Source: Rhizophagus clarus
Taxonomy: Eukaryota; Glomeromycota; Glomeromycetes; Glomerales; Glomeraceae
Assembly (NCBI GenBank): GCA_015698045.1
Contig: BLAL01000160.1
Span: 806,001 to 870,000, forward strand
Reading direction: 5' to 3'
DNA: 64,000 bases
The position numbers were made by a program, and so were the translations under genes. Each line of letters begins with the position of its first letter. The stretch's first letter is position 1. The notes under the pieces were generated by a model, which did no database searches, was not told the origin of the DNA, and saw nothing but the letters and a program-made list of their open reading frames with translations. Shown here in pieces: positions 10,676 to 21,672 of this stretch.

Positions 10676-13085
10676 AATACAAAAAAATTATAGTAAAATC
10701 ATAAAAATTAGTAATATGATAAAAATTAGAAAATATAAAATTAAAAATTATACCATTCCATGATAATCTTTACCCTATATTAATTAAAAAGAAAAAAAAA
10801 AACTAAATAAATACACAGGCCCCATCAAATCAATTGATTTGATAAAGTATATACTCCAATCATTGCAAAATACTGTGCCATGCAACCATAAATTAGTAAT
10901 ATGCAAAACAAATAAATTAAACAAACAAAATAAAACTTAAAAATCAAACCAATTCTAAAATAATTTTCATTAAAGAATATGCTAACCTTCTCATTTAATA
11001 CAAAGTAAAAATACCTGGCTTGTGAACTGAAAATGGGATCATGTACTGACAAGACAGTGTCATTACCAAAATCACTATTCTATAACCAGGAATTACTCTT
11101 TTACTTTGTATAATAAAAAAGAAAACATACCTTTCAAATTTAAAATAAAATAAAAATTAAATTAAATTAACCAATTTTATGGTAATATCTTAATAATATA
11201 TAAATATTAAAGATGTGCAATCTTTTCATTTATTAATAGGAAAGGTATATAGTTGATTCCTCCTCCAGAATCAACAGATCCTATTAGCAAAGTAAAAGTA
11301 CCTAGTAAACTGAAAATGGGATCATGCACTGACAAAACAGTGACACTACCAAAATCTAGATTCTAAACCTAGATTACTCTTACTTTCAAAATAAAAAGAA
11401 AGACACACCTTTTCAAAATTAAAATTTAATGCCATTAAATTATAATAATTTGTTTATGACATTAACTTATATGTATTTTAATACAAAAAAAATTATAGTA
11501 AAATCATAAAAGTTAGTAATGTAAGATAAAAATTAGAAAATATAAAATTAAAAATTATACCATTCCATGATAATCTTTACCCTATATTAATTAAAAAGAA
11601 AAAAAAAACTAAATAAATACACAGGCCCCATCAAATCAATTGATTTGATAAAGTATATACTCCAACCATCGCAAAATACTGTGCCATGCAGCCATAAGTT
11701 AGTAATATGCAAAATAAATAAATTAAACAAACAAAATAAAATTTAAAAATCAAACCAATTCCAAGATAATTTTCATTAAAGGATATGCTAACCTTCTCAT
11801 TTAATACAAAGTAAAAATACCTGGCTTGTGAACTGAAAATGGGATCATGTACTGACAAGACAGTGACATTACCAAAATCACTATTCTATAACCAGGAATT
11901 ACTCTTTTACTTTGTATAATAAAAAAGAAAACATACCTTTCAAATTTAAAATAAAAATAAAAATTAAATTAAATTAACCAATTTTATAGTAATATCTTAA
12001 TAATATATAAATATTAAAGATGTGCAATCTTTTCATTTATTAATAGGAAAGGTACATAGTTGATTCCTCCTCCAGAATCAACAGATCCTATTAGCAAAGT
12101 AAAAGTACCTAGTGAACTGAAAATGGGATCATGCACTGACAAGACAGTGACACTACCAAGATCAAGATTCTAAACCTAGATTACTCTTACTTTCAAAATG
12201 AAAAGAAAGACACACCTTTTCAGAATTAAAATTTAATGCCATTAAATTATAATAATTTGTTTATGACATTAACTTATATGTATTTTAATACAAAAAAAAT
12301 TATAGTAAAATCATAAAAGTTAGTAATATAAGATAAAAATTAGAAAATATAAAATTAAAAATTATACCATTCCATGATAATCTTTACCCTATATTAATTA
12401 AAAAGAAAAAAAAAAAAACTAAATAAATACACAGGCCCCATCAAATCAATTGATTTGATAAAGTATATGCTCCAACCATCGCAAAATACTGTGCCATGCA
12501 GCCATAAGTTAGTAATATGCAAAATAAATAAATTAAACAAACAAAATAAAATTTAAAAATCAAACCAATTCCAAGATAATTTTCATTAAAGGATATGCTA
12601 ACCTTCTCATTTAATACAAAGTAAAAATACCTGGCTTGTGAACTGAAAATGGGATCATGTACTGACAAGACAGTGACATTACCAAAATCACTATTCTATA
12701 ACCAGGAATTACTCTTTTACTTTGTATAATAAAAAAGAAAACATACCTTTCAAATTTAAAATAAAAATAAAAATTAAATTAAATTAACCAATTTTATGGT
12801 AATTATCTTAATAATATATAAATATTAAAGATGTGCAATCTTTTCATTTATTAATAGGAAAGGTACATAGTTGATTCCTCCTCCAGAATCAACAGATCCT
12901 ATTAGCAAAGTAAAAGTACCTAGTGAACTGAAAATGGGATCATGCACTGACAAGACAGTGACACTACCAAGATCAAGATTCTAAACCTAGGCTACTCTTA
13001 CTTTCGAAATGAAAAGAAAGACACACCTTTTCAAGATTAAAATTTAATGCCACTGAATTATAATAATTGTTCATGGCATTGTCTT
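10676..13085. repeat. Three tandem ~805-bp units with internal foldback modules
   Basis: Three head-to-tail copies start at about 10676, 11480 and 12287 (periods ~804 and ~807) and are nearly identical; similarity ends near 13085. Each unit contains two diverged sub-copies about 285 bp apart: module A (first copy 11001-11109) and module B (first copy about 11288-11387). Each module has inverted ends (A: CAAAGTAAAA and TTTTACTTTG, plus inner CCTGG and CCAGG) around a conserved core containing GGGATCATG and ACTGACAAGACAGT. Upstream of A is a perfect 20-bp palindrome around CAATTG (ATCAAATC...GATTTGAT); upstream of B is a hairpin with 8-bp arms GTTGATTC and GAATCAAC. The 75-codon open frame seen in every unit is a by-product of the repeat. 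I know of no family name for it. Confidence 0.88.
11001..11109. repeat. Foldback module A, first copy
   Basis: About 109 bp with perfect 10-bp inverted ends and a second inner 5-bp pair. The core shares GAACTGAAAATGGGATCATG and TGACAAGACAGTG with module B near 11288. Further copies follow in the second and third units about 805 bp apart. It may be a structured RNA, a small foldback transposon or a protein-binding site; the sequence alone does not decide. Confidence 0.6.
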
Positions 13086-13099
13086 TTTGTGTACTAGGA

Positions 13100-13790
13100 A
13101 TATAAAATAAAATAAAAAAAAAATAGGTTAATAAAATAATGAAATAAGCAAGTAAAAAAAAATAAATAAATAAATAAAATAATAAAAAAAAAACTACCAA
13201 TTCATTCATTACCCATCAATTCTCTCTAATCCATTTGACTATCCAGAATATTAGTGGTTGGTGCAAATCGTATTCTCTCCAGTCACCTAGATAATATACA
13301 GTATTTGTAAAAATCCTAAACCCCTTAAGTTCAGAACTGTAAATACAGCAAAAAAAATAATAAAAACAATGAAAAAAGAACGGAAAAATAATAAAAAAGA
13401 ACAAAAAAAAAATAAAAATAAAAAAAATAAAAAAAGTAAAAAAAAAAAAGAAACGAAAAAAAAGTAAAAGGAAAAACAAGAGGAAAGAGAAAGGAAATAA
13501 TGAAGGAAAAGAAATGAAACACGAACGTACTCACCCACCCACCTAAAAAAAGAAAGTGAAAATAACGAAAATAAAAAGAAAATGGGAAAGAAAGGAAGGA
13601 AATATCGAAGGGAGAAAAGACCCACCCACCTAAAAAAGAGAAAGTGAAAGATAACGTAAATAAAAAAAAAATAGAAGGGAGAAAGGAAAAGAAACATGAG
13701 CGTACCCATCCACCCATCTAAATAAAGAGAAAGCGAAAAAAAAATAACGAAAAAGAAAGATCGAAGGAACACGCAAAGGAATTAAAGATT
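13100..13790. repeat. Purine-rich, strand-asymmetric tract with ~85-bp minisatellite
   Basis: The plus strand is almost only A and G for about 650 bp. Within 13520-13770 an imperfect unit occurs about three times, each opening with a CACCCACCCACCT-like block (near 13531, 13619 and 13704) followed by AAAGAAAGTGAAAATAACG-like sequence. The Phe/Leu/Ser-rich open frames on the minus strand here are by-products of the composition. Confidence 0.75.
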
Positions 13791-16700
13791 AAGATAAATT
13801 ATTGCTCTAACGAAATAAAAAAAAAAGAAAATTAAGAATTTTTATACAATTTTATGTTGCACAAGCTTTCAAATAAACAGAGAAATATGTGAATAAAATT
13901 TTAAACCAACTCATTAATAACGGATTTTACTAATATCACATGTATACAGTATGACTCTACTGTTATCGGATCCATCAGATCAGTATTCCGCGCCACTATC
14001 TCGTATAAAAAAAGTATGAGTGACTTTTTTTTTATGACTCATATGATGTTATTAAGATTAATGAAAAGATACCTTATTTTGTTGAGATATACCACATGAT
14101 TTTTTTCCAAACTCATGGAAGAAGTTACATATTAATTTATTCACACGAAAAAAAAGATTTTTAAATTACGTAAACTAGAGTCGAAGAAGTCAAAAAGTGT
14201 CATCGGAATATCGGATCATCAAGTTTTTTGTACTACTATGTAAAATAATAGGAGCAATTTAATAAAACGCGTTAAGTTATATTAATTTGGCTTGGGCGCG
14301 TGTCAAGCCGTGTCATATAACGATTGAATGAGTCAAATTGAATATCACTTCAGTATCAACATTACTCACATCTCCCATTCAGATTCAGATGCAGATTTAT
14401 AATTTTAAACTTTACTGGATTGGTTTTTTACACGTGGGATCAATGGCCAATTTTATAACGCCAACCAATTTTACGAAAAATGAGATCAGGTGATCTCGGA
14501 CGATTCACGTTTTAGTAGGTATTGTAAAGAAGTATAGGGAAGAACAATTTCTAGAAATAGATTAGTTTTTTTTATCTGATGATTCTGCACGTTATATATT
14601 TATAATAAGCTCATTTAGTAATAGAACTTTATGTTCATCCCTTTTAACTTCATTATTTATCCTTTTTTTTTATGTTCACGAAATTTATATTTATGAAAAA
14701 GGAATATTTTCCTCAATATATTCAATTAAATGAGATGCAATAAATGAGTAAACAATTTATTTTTTAAAAAATTGGAGTTGTAGTTACATAAACTGAAACT
14801 TTTAAGTTTTAACGAATTTTAATCAAAGAAATAGTTATTAAATATCCTATAGCCTATAAGGTAAAGGATCAAATTCACATACCAGTGATAAACTTATTGA
14901 GAACACTTCGCCCCTCAAAATATTACATCAGTATCTGATGCTCAGACAACCTCATGACTACCGATAACAAGGTCGCTCCAAATACCAATACCCATGAAGC
15001 TGGGCCGGGTGCTTGGACTTCTCTTATTAATAACGTAGATTCGGTTTATACAGTATTTTTTTACAAATGGGTTTTATGGATTTTCATTTAGGGCTTAGTG
15101 TAGATATTATTTATTTCTTTTCTTGACCTAATTATGTAGTTACAGTTTATATGGCTCCACCTAGGTTATGCGAAAGGCGAGAGCAGTCTCTTTAGGTGGC
15201 TTTGTCTTTCATGATATAGATTGTTTCATTTAATTATTACTTGTATTTGAATGATTAACGGTTAACGAGAGTTTCCATCGTCGCTATATAAAATAAATAC
15301 TATAAATAAATTAAATGTGACCATTTGATTTAAGGGATAAAGACTGCTTTAAGGCTTATTAATGATAATACTGTATAAACAAACGAAAAATCATTAACAA
15401 AAATCATCACAGAATCACCCAAAGTAACATTCAACTTTCATCTTTAACAAGGGAAGCCAGATATGATCGAGAAACAATACTATGTTACACATGACCATAT
15501 ATAAAAAAAATTAACCACAAACAGAATATTTACAAAAAGGCAATAACAGATAAGAAAAAAATGAATTGATAAAAATAAATGCGTCCATAAGTCCATAACG
15601 ACAAAAAATTAAAGTATTACGGCCAAGGCTGCCAGGTAAAGCTAAGGCTTGGTCATTGGCGGTGCTTTGCAAGATAACCATTCCTTCGCCACATTCTTAC
15701 AATATATTTTCTTATTTATTTGATTTAATCATATTTTACTTTGGTACTGTTGATATCATAATTTTGTATGTATGTATACAAAAATGATTGTTCTAATATT
15801 TGACGAAAAGTACGGTAGATAAAGTAAATAAACACTTAAATCAGTCATAAAAGGACTAAATATACGCCATCAGAACAAATTTTATAAAAACGAGATGAAT
15901 CACTTTCGTTGTATTTTTATTCAAAAAAAAAAAAATCTAATAATATGAGTAAAATTATAAACAATAAGATATCTCAAAATATTGATAATAAATCTAAACG
16001 ATTAGTAAATGTTCGCTTACGCCAGGCATTTTAAAATCGCAGATTACTAGCAAAAATTTTTGCTATTTCGCGATGGTACAACAATCATTTTTGTAATTTA
16101 TCTAAAGTTTTTGTGCCTTAATTACAAATTCATGTTGGACAAATCTGCGTAAGCGTGGTAATGAATGTCGAGCCTTTAATTCATCCATATTCGCGATTTA
16201 ACACACGAATTTGGTAATTTCATCCTTTTGTAAAGGACTTGTTGTATTTTATATTTTGAAAAAAATTAATCCTAAAAAGCCGTTTATTTTATAAGAAAAC
16301 AATTTATATAATATTTAAATCGTTTTTATGATCGTTATACTTATTTAGTTCATTACATAATACGAATAGTGTATTAGTTGAACGTACATTCACAACCAAT
16401 TTTCAAATTTTACCAGCCATGAGTGCTTTTTTAAACTTTTAACAAAACTTCTTCCTACATTTATCCTTGTTTTCCTTTCCCTTGTCCTTCCCCTTTCTTC
16501 TTTTTCTCTGTAACAAAATGTTTCAGTTAGGCTAAAATATTAACAAACATTTTGTTCATTTTTTTTTAATTTATTTAACTGACGTGAATGGAAGTTATTT
16601 TCTGAATTTTTTTTTCTTTTGCAAAACCTATTCTTCAGAACTCATCAATGGAATTTTGTGGATTGTTTCGCAAAAAATATCCATACTTGTTTGCCTTGCA

Positions 16701-17701
16701 TGCAACGATTTATTGGGTAGGGTTTAGGTCGAAGAGCTAGTAATTTTCGGTTTAACATTTATGCATAAAAGACACATTTTCGATTCTTATAATAATTTTT
16801 ATTACTATTACTGTTTATTATTGTGCTATTAATCCGGAGAAGTTTATGAAGTAGAGAAAGTATTTGATCATAATGGAAAGGGTAGTTTTTTTGATTATTT
16901 TAATTACTGACAGTTCTTTTTTAGGCGGATTTTTTTTTAAGATCTCAACTTCAGTATTTGGACTGGACTGCTTGTAGAAATGGATGAGTTTGGATGCTCT
17001 TCATTTTTAGATCCAGTCGGTTTTTTTTTCTGATTTCGATAATTCTCTTTGGAAACGAGGATTAGGTTCATTTTTTTCCTTTAGATATTTTATTTTAACG
17101 GAGCATTATACTAACGATTTGGTTTATACTTTTTTTTTAGACGGTTATTCAGAACTCTTTAGAAGCACAGGTTATGGTACTATTGCTTTATTTGCTTTAA
17201 TTTGCTTAACTTTGACGAACCATTACTAATAATTCATTTTTTTTTTTTTCTAAACGACTCTTCGGGTTTCATTTTGGGAGAAATCTAAAATGAAAATTCT
17301 CTTAATTTTGGGTAGTAGGTTTTGAAATTATTTTACTTTGAAATTTTTTTTTTAATTGAAGAAATGGCTATTAATCAAACCGTTCCTTCTTATTCTTGTA
17401 GGTCTACTTGATTGAAGAAACGGTCGTTCCTTTTTTTTATGTAGGTATAGTCTTTGAGATTGTTTTCAGAATGGATGAGTGGGTAAGTTTCGATATTTTA
17501 TTGCTTCGAAACTTTGATTTTCTTATCTCAAGAAACGGTTTACTAGCTGTTTCTTGTTTTCAAAAAATATTATAATGGTGTCAATTATTCATGTATGAAA
17601 CTTGTGTAATTAAATTATCAATAGGAAATAAATGCTACTTTTTTTATCAAAAGATATTTTTAACTCTATACCTATAATGATAAATATTCAGGATACTTTA
17701 T
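13791..17701. other. Non-coding stretch with one possible small gene
   Basis: No recognisable protein, tRNA or rRNA. AT-rich with many poly-T runs between 16.5 and 17.5 kb. The only candidate is a plus-strand ORF from ATG 14954 (MTTDNKVAPNTNTHEAGPGA, 45 codons unspliced, ending in a hydrophobic stretch). A spliced form could jump from about 15050 to an acceptor near 15143 and continue in frame for about 20 codons. The hydrophilic, low-Lys composition is unlike the surrounding chance ORFs, but no family is recognised. A short inverted repeat CCACCTA / TAGGTGG lies at about 15155-15205. Confidence 0.4.
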
Positions 17702-19387
17702 TTAGTTATCATAATTACTTTCATCTATTGCAATAAATTAATGTAAATTTTTAAAATAATAGAAATAAGCGTAGTATGATATAAAACCCAAATATTACCT
17801 TTAGGATTAATATCAAGTTTAGTAAAATCCATCCTTACAGATTCTATCAAAAAAAAAAAAAAAAAAAGATATTCATATTAAAGTATAAATTAAAAAAAAA
17901 TAATTGAATTTATATAGTTTACCTGAATATTCCATTCCAAAAGGATTACTATTACAATTATTAACATTAGCGTTACTAGGTTCTGGAAGATTTTTAAAAT
18001 CTAAGTGTCTACTTGTATAAACTGCTTGAGGATGTGTTGCATATGAAAGTTTACTATTAGAAGGTAAAGATGATTGTGTCATTGAAGGTAACTTTTTGTT
18101 AATTTCATTTACTTTTTCAATCTGCTTATAAATTATAGTATCTTCATTAATAACGATTAAATTTAAATTCCATAACACTTTATACAATTCCTTTGCTTTA
18201 GGTCTTTTTGAAGGTTCGGCATCCCAACATTGATTAATTATGTCAATAATTAATTGAGGAATTTCATAATTGGATTTTGGTCTCAAACCTTGACAAATTT
18301 TCATTGCTAAAAATTCATCGTGAGCTACATCATGATAAGGAGGTAAGCCGGTACAAATTTCATATGCAATAATTCCAAATCCATAAATATCACTTGCTTG
18401 AGTATATTCTTTTCCTCTTAAAACTTCAGGAGCCACATAAGGTAATACTCCGAATATTTCTTTATTACCACTCCGAGAAAGTTCTGTATTTGCTGGTTGA
18501 CATAATCCTAGGTCGGCAATAAAAGTCTCATTAAACTGATCACTTAATATATTGCCGCAGTGAAAGTCACGATGAATTAATTCTTTATCGTGAATTACTT
18601 GGAGTCCATAAGCAATTCTACCTATATTAAGCAACTTTTGTTCCCAATTAAGTAAAGTAAAATTATCATTTAAATATTGTCTTAAGCTACTATGTTTTAA
18701 TTCCATTACCATCATAAAGTTATTTGTCTTTGGATCTTTAGAAATACCAAAACAACGAACTATGCAACCATCACTCTCACTCACTATAATATTTGATTCA
18801 ACCTGAAAAAAAAAAAAAATAATTATATAATTAGTAATAATTTTACTATAAATAGTGATCATATACAATTGTCTTACTTCTCTGAAAAATTCGATTGTAA
18901 TGCCTTGTGAATTATGCAAACATTTCAATGCAACAGCTTCTTCTCCTGACCTATTCCATTGATTATCGTTACAATTCCAATCAGAAATATGTCCATCTTT
19001 CCAAATCGCTTTAAAAGTCGTTCCAAATCCTCCCTTGGCCAAATATTCAACATTTTCAAATCTATCATATTCAATCCACTCTAAAATTTGATCTTTATTT
19101 TTGGCTTTTATTTGAATTTCTTGAATAAATTTATCAACATCATAATTTCCACTAGTCCAATTCTTAAAATTTTGTTTAAACAATTTAGATTTACAAAAAT
19201 AACACCAATTATAATAACTCTCGGGCTGTTTACATTCTTCACAAAAACCATATTTTAAATAACGATTTTTTAATTCTTCATTTGGTATTAACTTATTAAT
19301 TAACGATTCTTGTTCTTTGGTTAATCTCCAGCTAATAAAATCTTTTATTTGTTCAAATACATCATCATTGAGTTTAATCTCTTCCAT
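17702..19387 (-). CDS. TKL-type protein kinase with N-terminal CxxC ribbon
   Basis: Exons 19387-18878, 18802-17923, 17843-17799 and 17724-17702 give 485 residues; the phases add up. Zinc-ribbon cysteines are at 49, 52, 62 and 65, followed by the NWTSGN motif usual in this glomeromycete family. Kinase domain: Gly-rich loop KGGFG (118-122), Lys 155 (AVALK), HRD 247-249 in LIHRDFHCGNIL, DLG at 267-269 instead of DFG, APE 294-296, and an IYGFGIIAYEICTG helix. All residues needed for phosphotransfer are present, so it should be an active Ser/Thr or dual-specificity kinase in the cytosol. The 75-bp intron 18803-18877 has no stop and keeps frame if retained, which would add 25 residues near helix C. 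The two 3' micro-exons (45 and 23 nt) are inferred from splice sites and phase. Next gene upstream is a related kinase in the same direction. Confidence 0.85.
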
Positions 19388-20250
19388 TTTAATGAATATT
19401 TATTTGATTTGATGTTATTAATTAGTTTAGTGTTAAAAAAAAAAGGAACAATGTCGTGAATAAAAAAAAAAAAATAAAAAATAAAAAATAAAAACAAAAA
19501 GAACATAAATATTGCACCAGAAATGGCAAAAATATTATGCCGATCGGGCAATGATTAACGCCGAAAAATGTATGACGACTGTTGTGTTGATTTGATTTAC
19601 ATAATGATTTACGCAAACAAGTGTAAATAACCGTGGGTAACTCCCCGGCTCCCCACGAAAAATGGCCTCTTGTTGGTAATAAAATATATCTAATTACTTT
19701 ATCCCATTTAAATCTAGCAAAATTATTAAAAATTACCTCCAAGAATTTCAATCTTTTGTAATTTATTACCACCTAATTTAAAATAGATTATTATATTATA
19801 AATTTTTTTAAAAAGCAAACACCTTTAATTTGAATTTTTTGATTCCTTTTCTAATGAAAAGAAAGAAAAAAGAAAAAGTCATTTCAGATAAATCTTAATA
19901 ATAGCCGCAATTATATCAAATAATTATGTCTTACCATCATTCTGTTCAAACTTATTTCCGTATGTAATATCTATGATCATAAAAAATTTAAACTCTATTC
20001 GAAATATTTTTTTTAATTGAAGCTATGCATAATACCAACACATACCTTCAGTATTTGGAATCCTAAATATGCTTTTTAAATAATTGAAAAATATACGAAA
20101 TATATGAGTTAATAATATTTAATATATTATTATAAGCAAGTTTTTATAAAGACTTAAAGTACCTTCTCGTTCATCTGTAATTTAAAATAAAACATGTATT
20201 AATATGATAAATTTACTGATCATAATTTTTATGTGAATAAAATATTATAC
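19388..20250. other. Intergenic spacer between two kinase genes
   Basis: Presumed promoter of the downstream kinase and 3' region of the upstream one. It contains A-rich runs at 19435-19500 just before the ATG at 19387 and no recognisable coding sequence. Confidence 0.5.
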
Positions 20251-21672
20251 CTTTTGTAGCATTTCTTGGCTCGGGTAAATTATTAAAACTATAAATTCTA
20301 CTACAAGATAAATTCATAGAATTTGAATTTTTGCTAAAATTTACACTTAATTGAATTATTTGAATGATCATCATTTATATAATTTTGATGATATGATTTA
20401 TTAATTTTCATCATTTCACTCCAAAGTGTATTAATATCGGGTCTGTTTTTTGGATTTGCATCCCAGCATCGTTTCATTAATTCTTGATATTTTAAAGGGG
20501 TTCCTGGTACAATTTTTGGTCTTGTACCAGTAACAATTTTCATCGCAAGATAATAATCATATTCATAATTAATAAACGGTGGTTGCCCGGATGAAATTTC
20601 CCACATAAGCATGGCAACACTATAAATATCAGATTCTTTGGTATATCCTCTACCAACTATAACTTCTGGCGCTATATAAGGAAGATTTCCGTATACAGTT
20701 CCTAATGGTTTATCGACAGGTCCACAAAATCCAAGATCACTAATATACCAATAGTAGTCTTGTAAATATAATATATTTCCAGAGTGCAAATCTCTATGAA
20801 TTGCATTTTCGTTATGAATTCTTAATAGAGCGTCAATTATATCAATATTAATTTTAATTTTTTCTTTCCATGTAAGGTTATGATTTTGTAGTAAATATCT
20901 TCTTAAATCTGTATCCATTTGTCTCACTACAAGCATATAATTTTTGTTTGACGGATTCCTAGTTAACCCATAACATTGAATTATTCCTACCCATTTATTA
21001 CTGATTGTTAAATGTGACTTTGCCTATTAATATAATTAATATAATTTAAATTTATCTTTTAAAAAAAAGATTAAAAATTGTATTTAAAATGTATACCTCT
21101 TCAAACCAACTTCTATTAGCACTTTCAACACTTTCTAATTCCTTTAGAATTACATTCTCCATTCCATTTCGTTTTAACTGCTTTTCTTCAGAACTCCATT
21201 CTATATAATGCCCTTTAATCCACTTTGCTAAATAAATATTGGAGAATCCTCCTTTAGTGAAATGCTCAATATTTTGAAAATTATCGTATGGAATCCACTC
21301 AATTATCTTATTTGGACCAAGAGTTTCCATTTGACATTTCCTTATTAAATTATCAATATTACTCTTTTCTGATGTCCAATTTGAAAATTTTTCTTTTAAA
21401 TAATTCCGAACACAATGCTCACAATATGAATATGCTAAACGTTCTTTATTACAATGATCACAAATTCTTTTTATTCCTTCATTGGTAATAATTTTATCAT
21501 AGTCATAACGTTTACCTAACAATCTTATCGTTTCTTCTTTTTCATTTTGATCAAGTGATTCATCTTCATTTATTGTCTTTTTCCTAAATTCGTATCTTTC
21601 GTCTAGATTCTTATAAATATTATAATCTGTTAAAACATATGCTCTATTAAACGCATCAATAATTTTAGGCAT
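20251..21672 (-). CDS. TKL-type protein kinase, paralogue of its neighbour, with a tail frameshift
   Basis: Exons 21672-21097 and 21023-20334 (73-bp intron after WFEE) encode 421 residues. Ribbon cysteines are 71, 74, 84 and 87, then NWTSEKSNIDNLI. Kinase features: Gly-loop reads GGFSNIY, with Ser where the third Gly usually lies; Lys 177 (NVILKELE); HRD 268-270 in AIHRDLHSGNIL; DLG 288-290; APE 310-312; SDIYSVAMLMWEISSGQPPF. It should be catalytically competent. The frame stops at 20334-20336 right after NNSIKCKF, but the usual family tail (SRIYSFNNLPEPRNATK) is open in the +1 frame down to a GT donor at 20250, followed by a possible exon near 20170. Either a one-base indel has shortened the C-terminus, or an unseen splice joins the frames. 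It lies tandem to the kinase at 17702-19387. Confidence 0.8.

Noticed and set aside
10825-12668. The same 75-codon minus-strand ORF in three tandem copies
   Set aside because: It follows from the near-identity of the 805-bp units; the protein is hydrophobic, without a domain, and the sub-module structure explains the conservation better.
12973-13772. Long Phe/Leu/Ser-rich minus-strand ORFs
   Set aside because: They are read from a purine-rich low-complexity tract and have no real coding signature.
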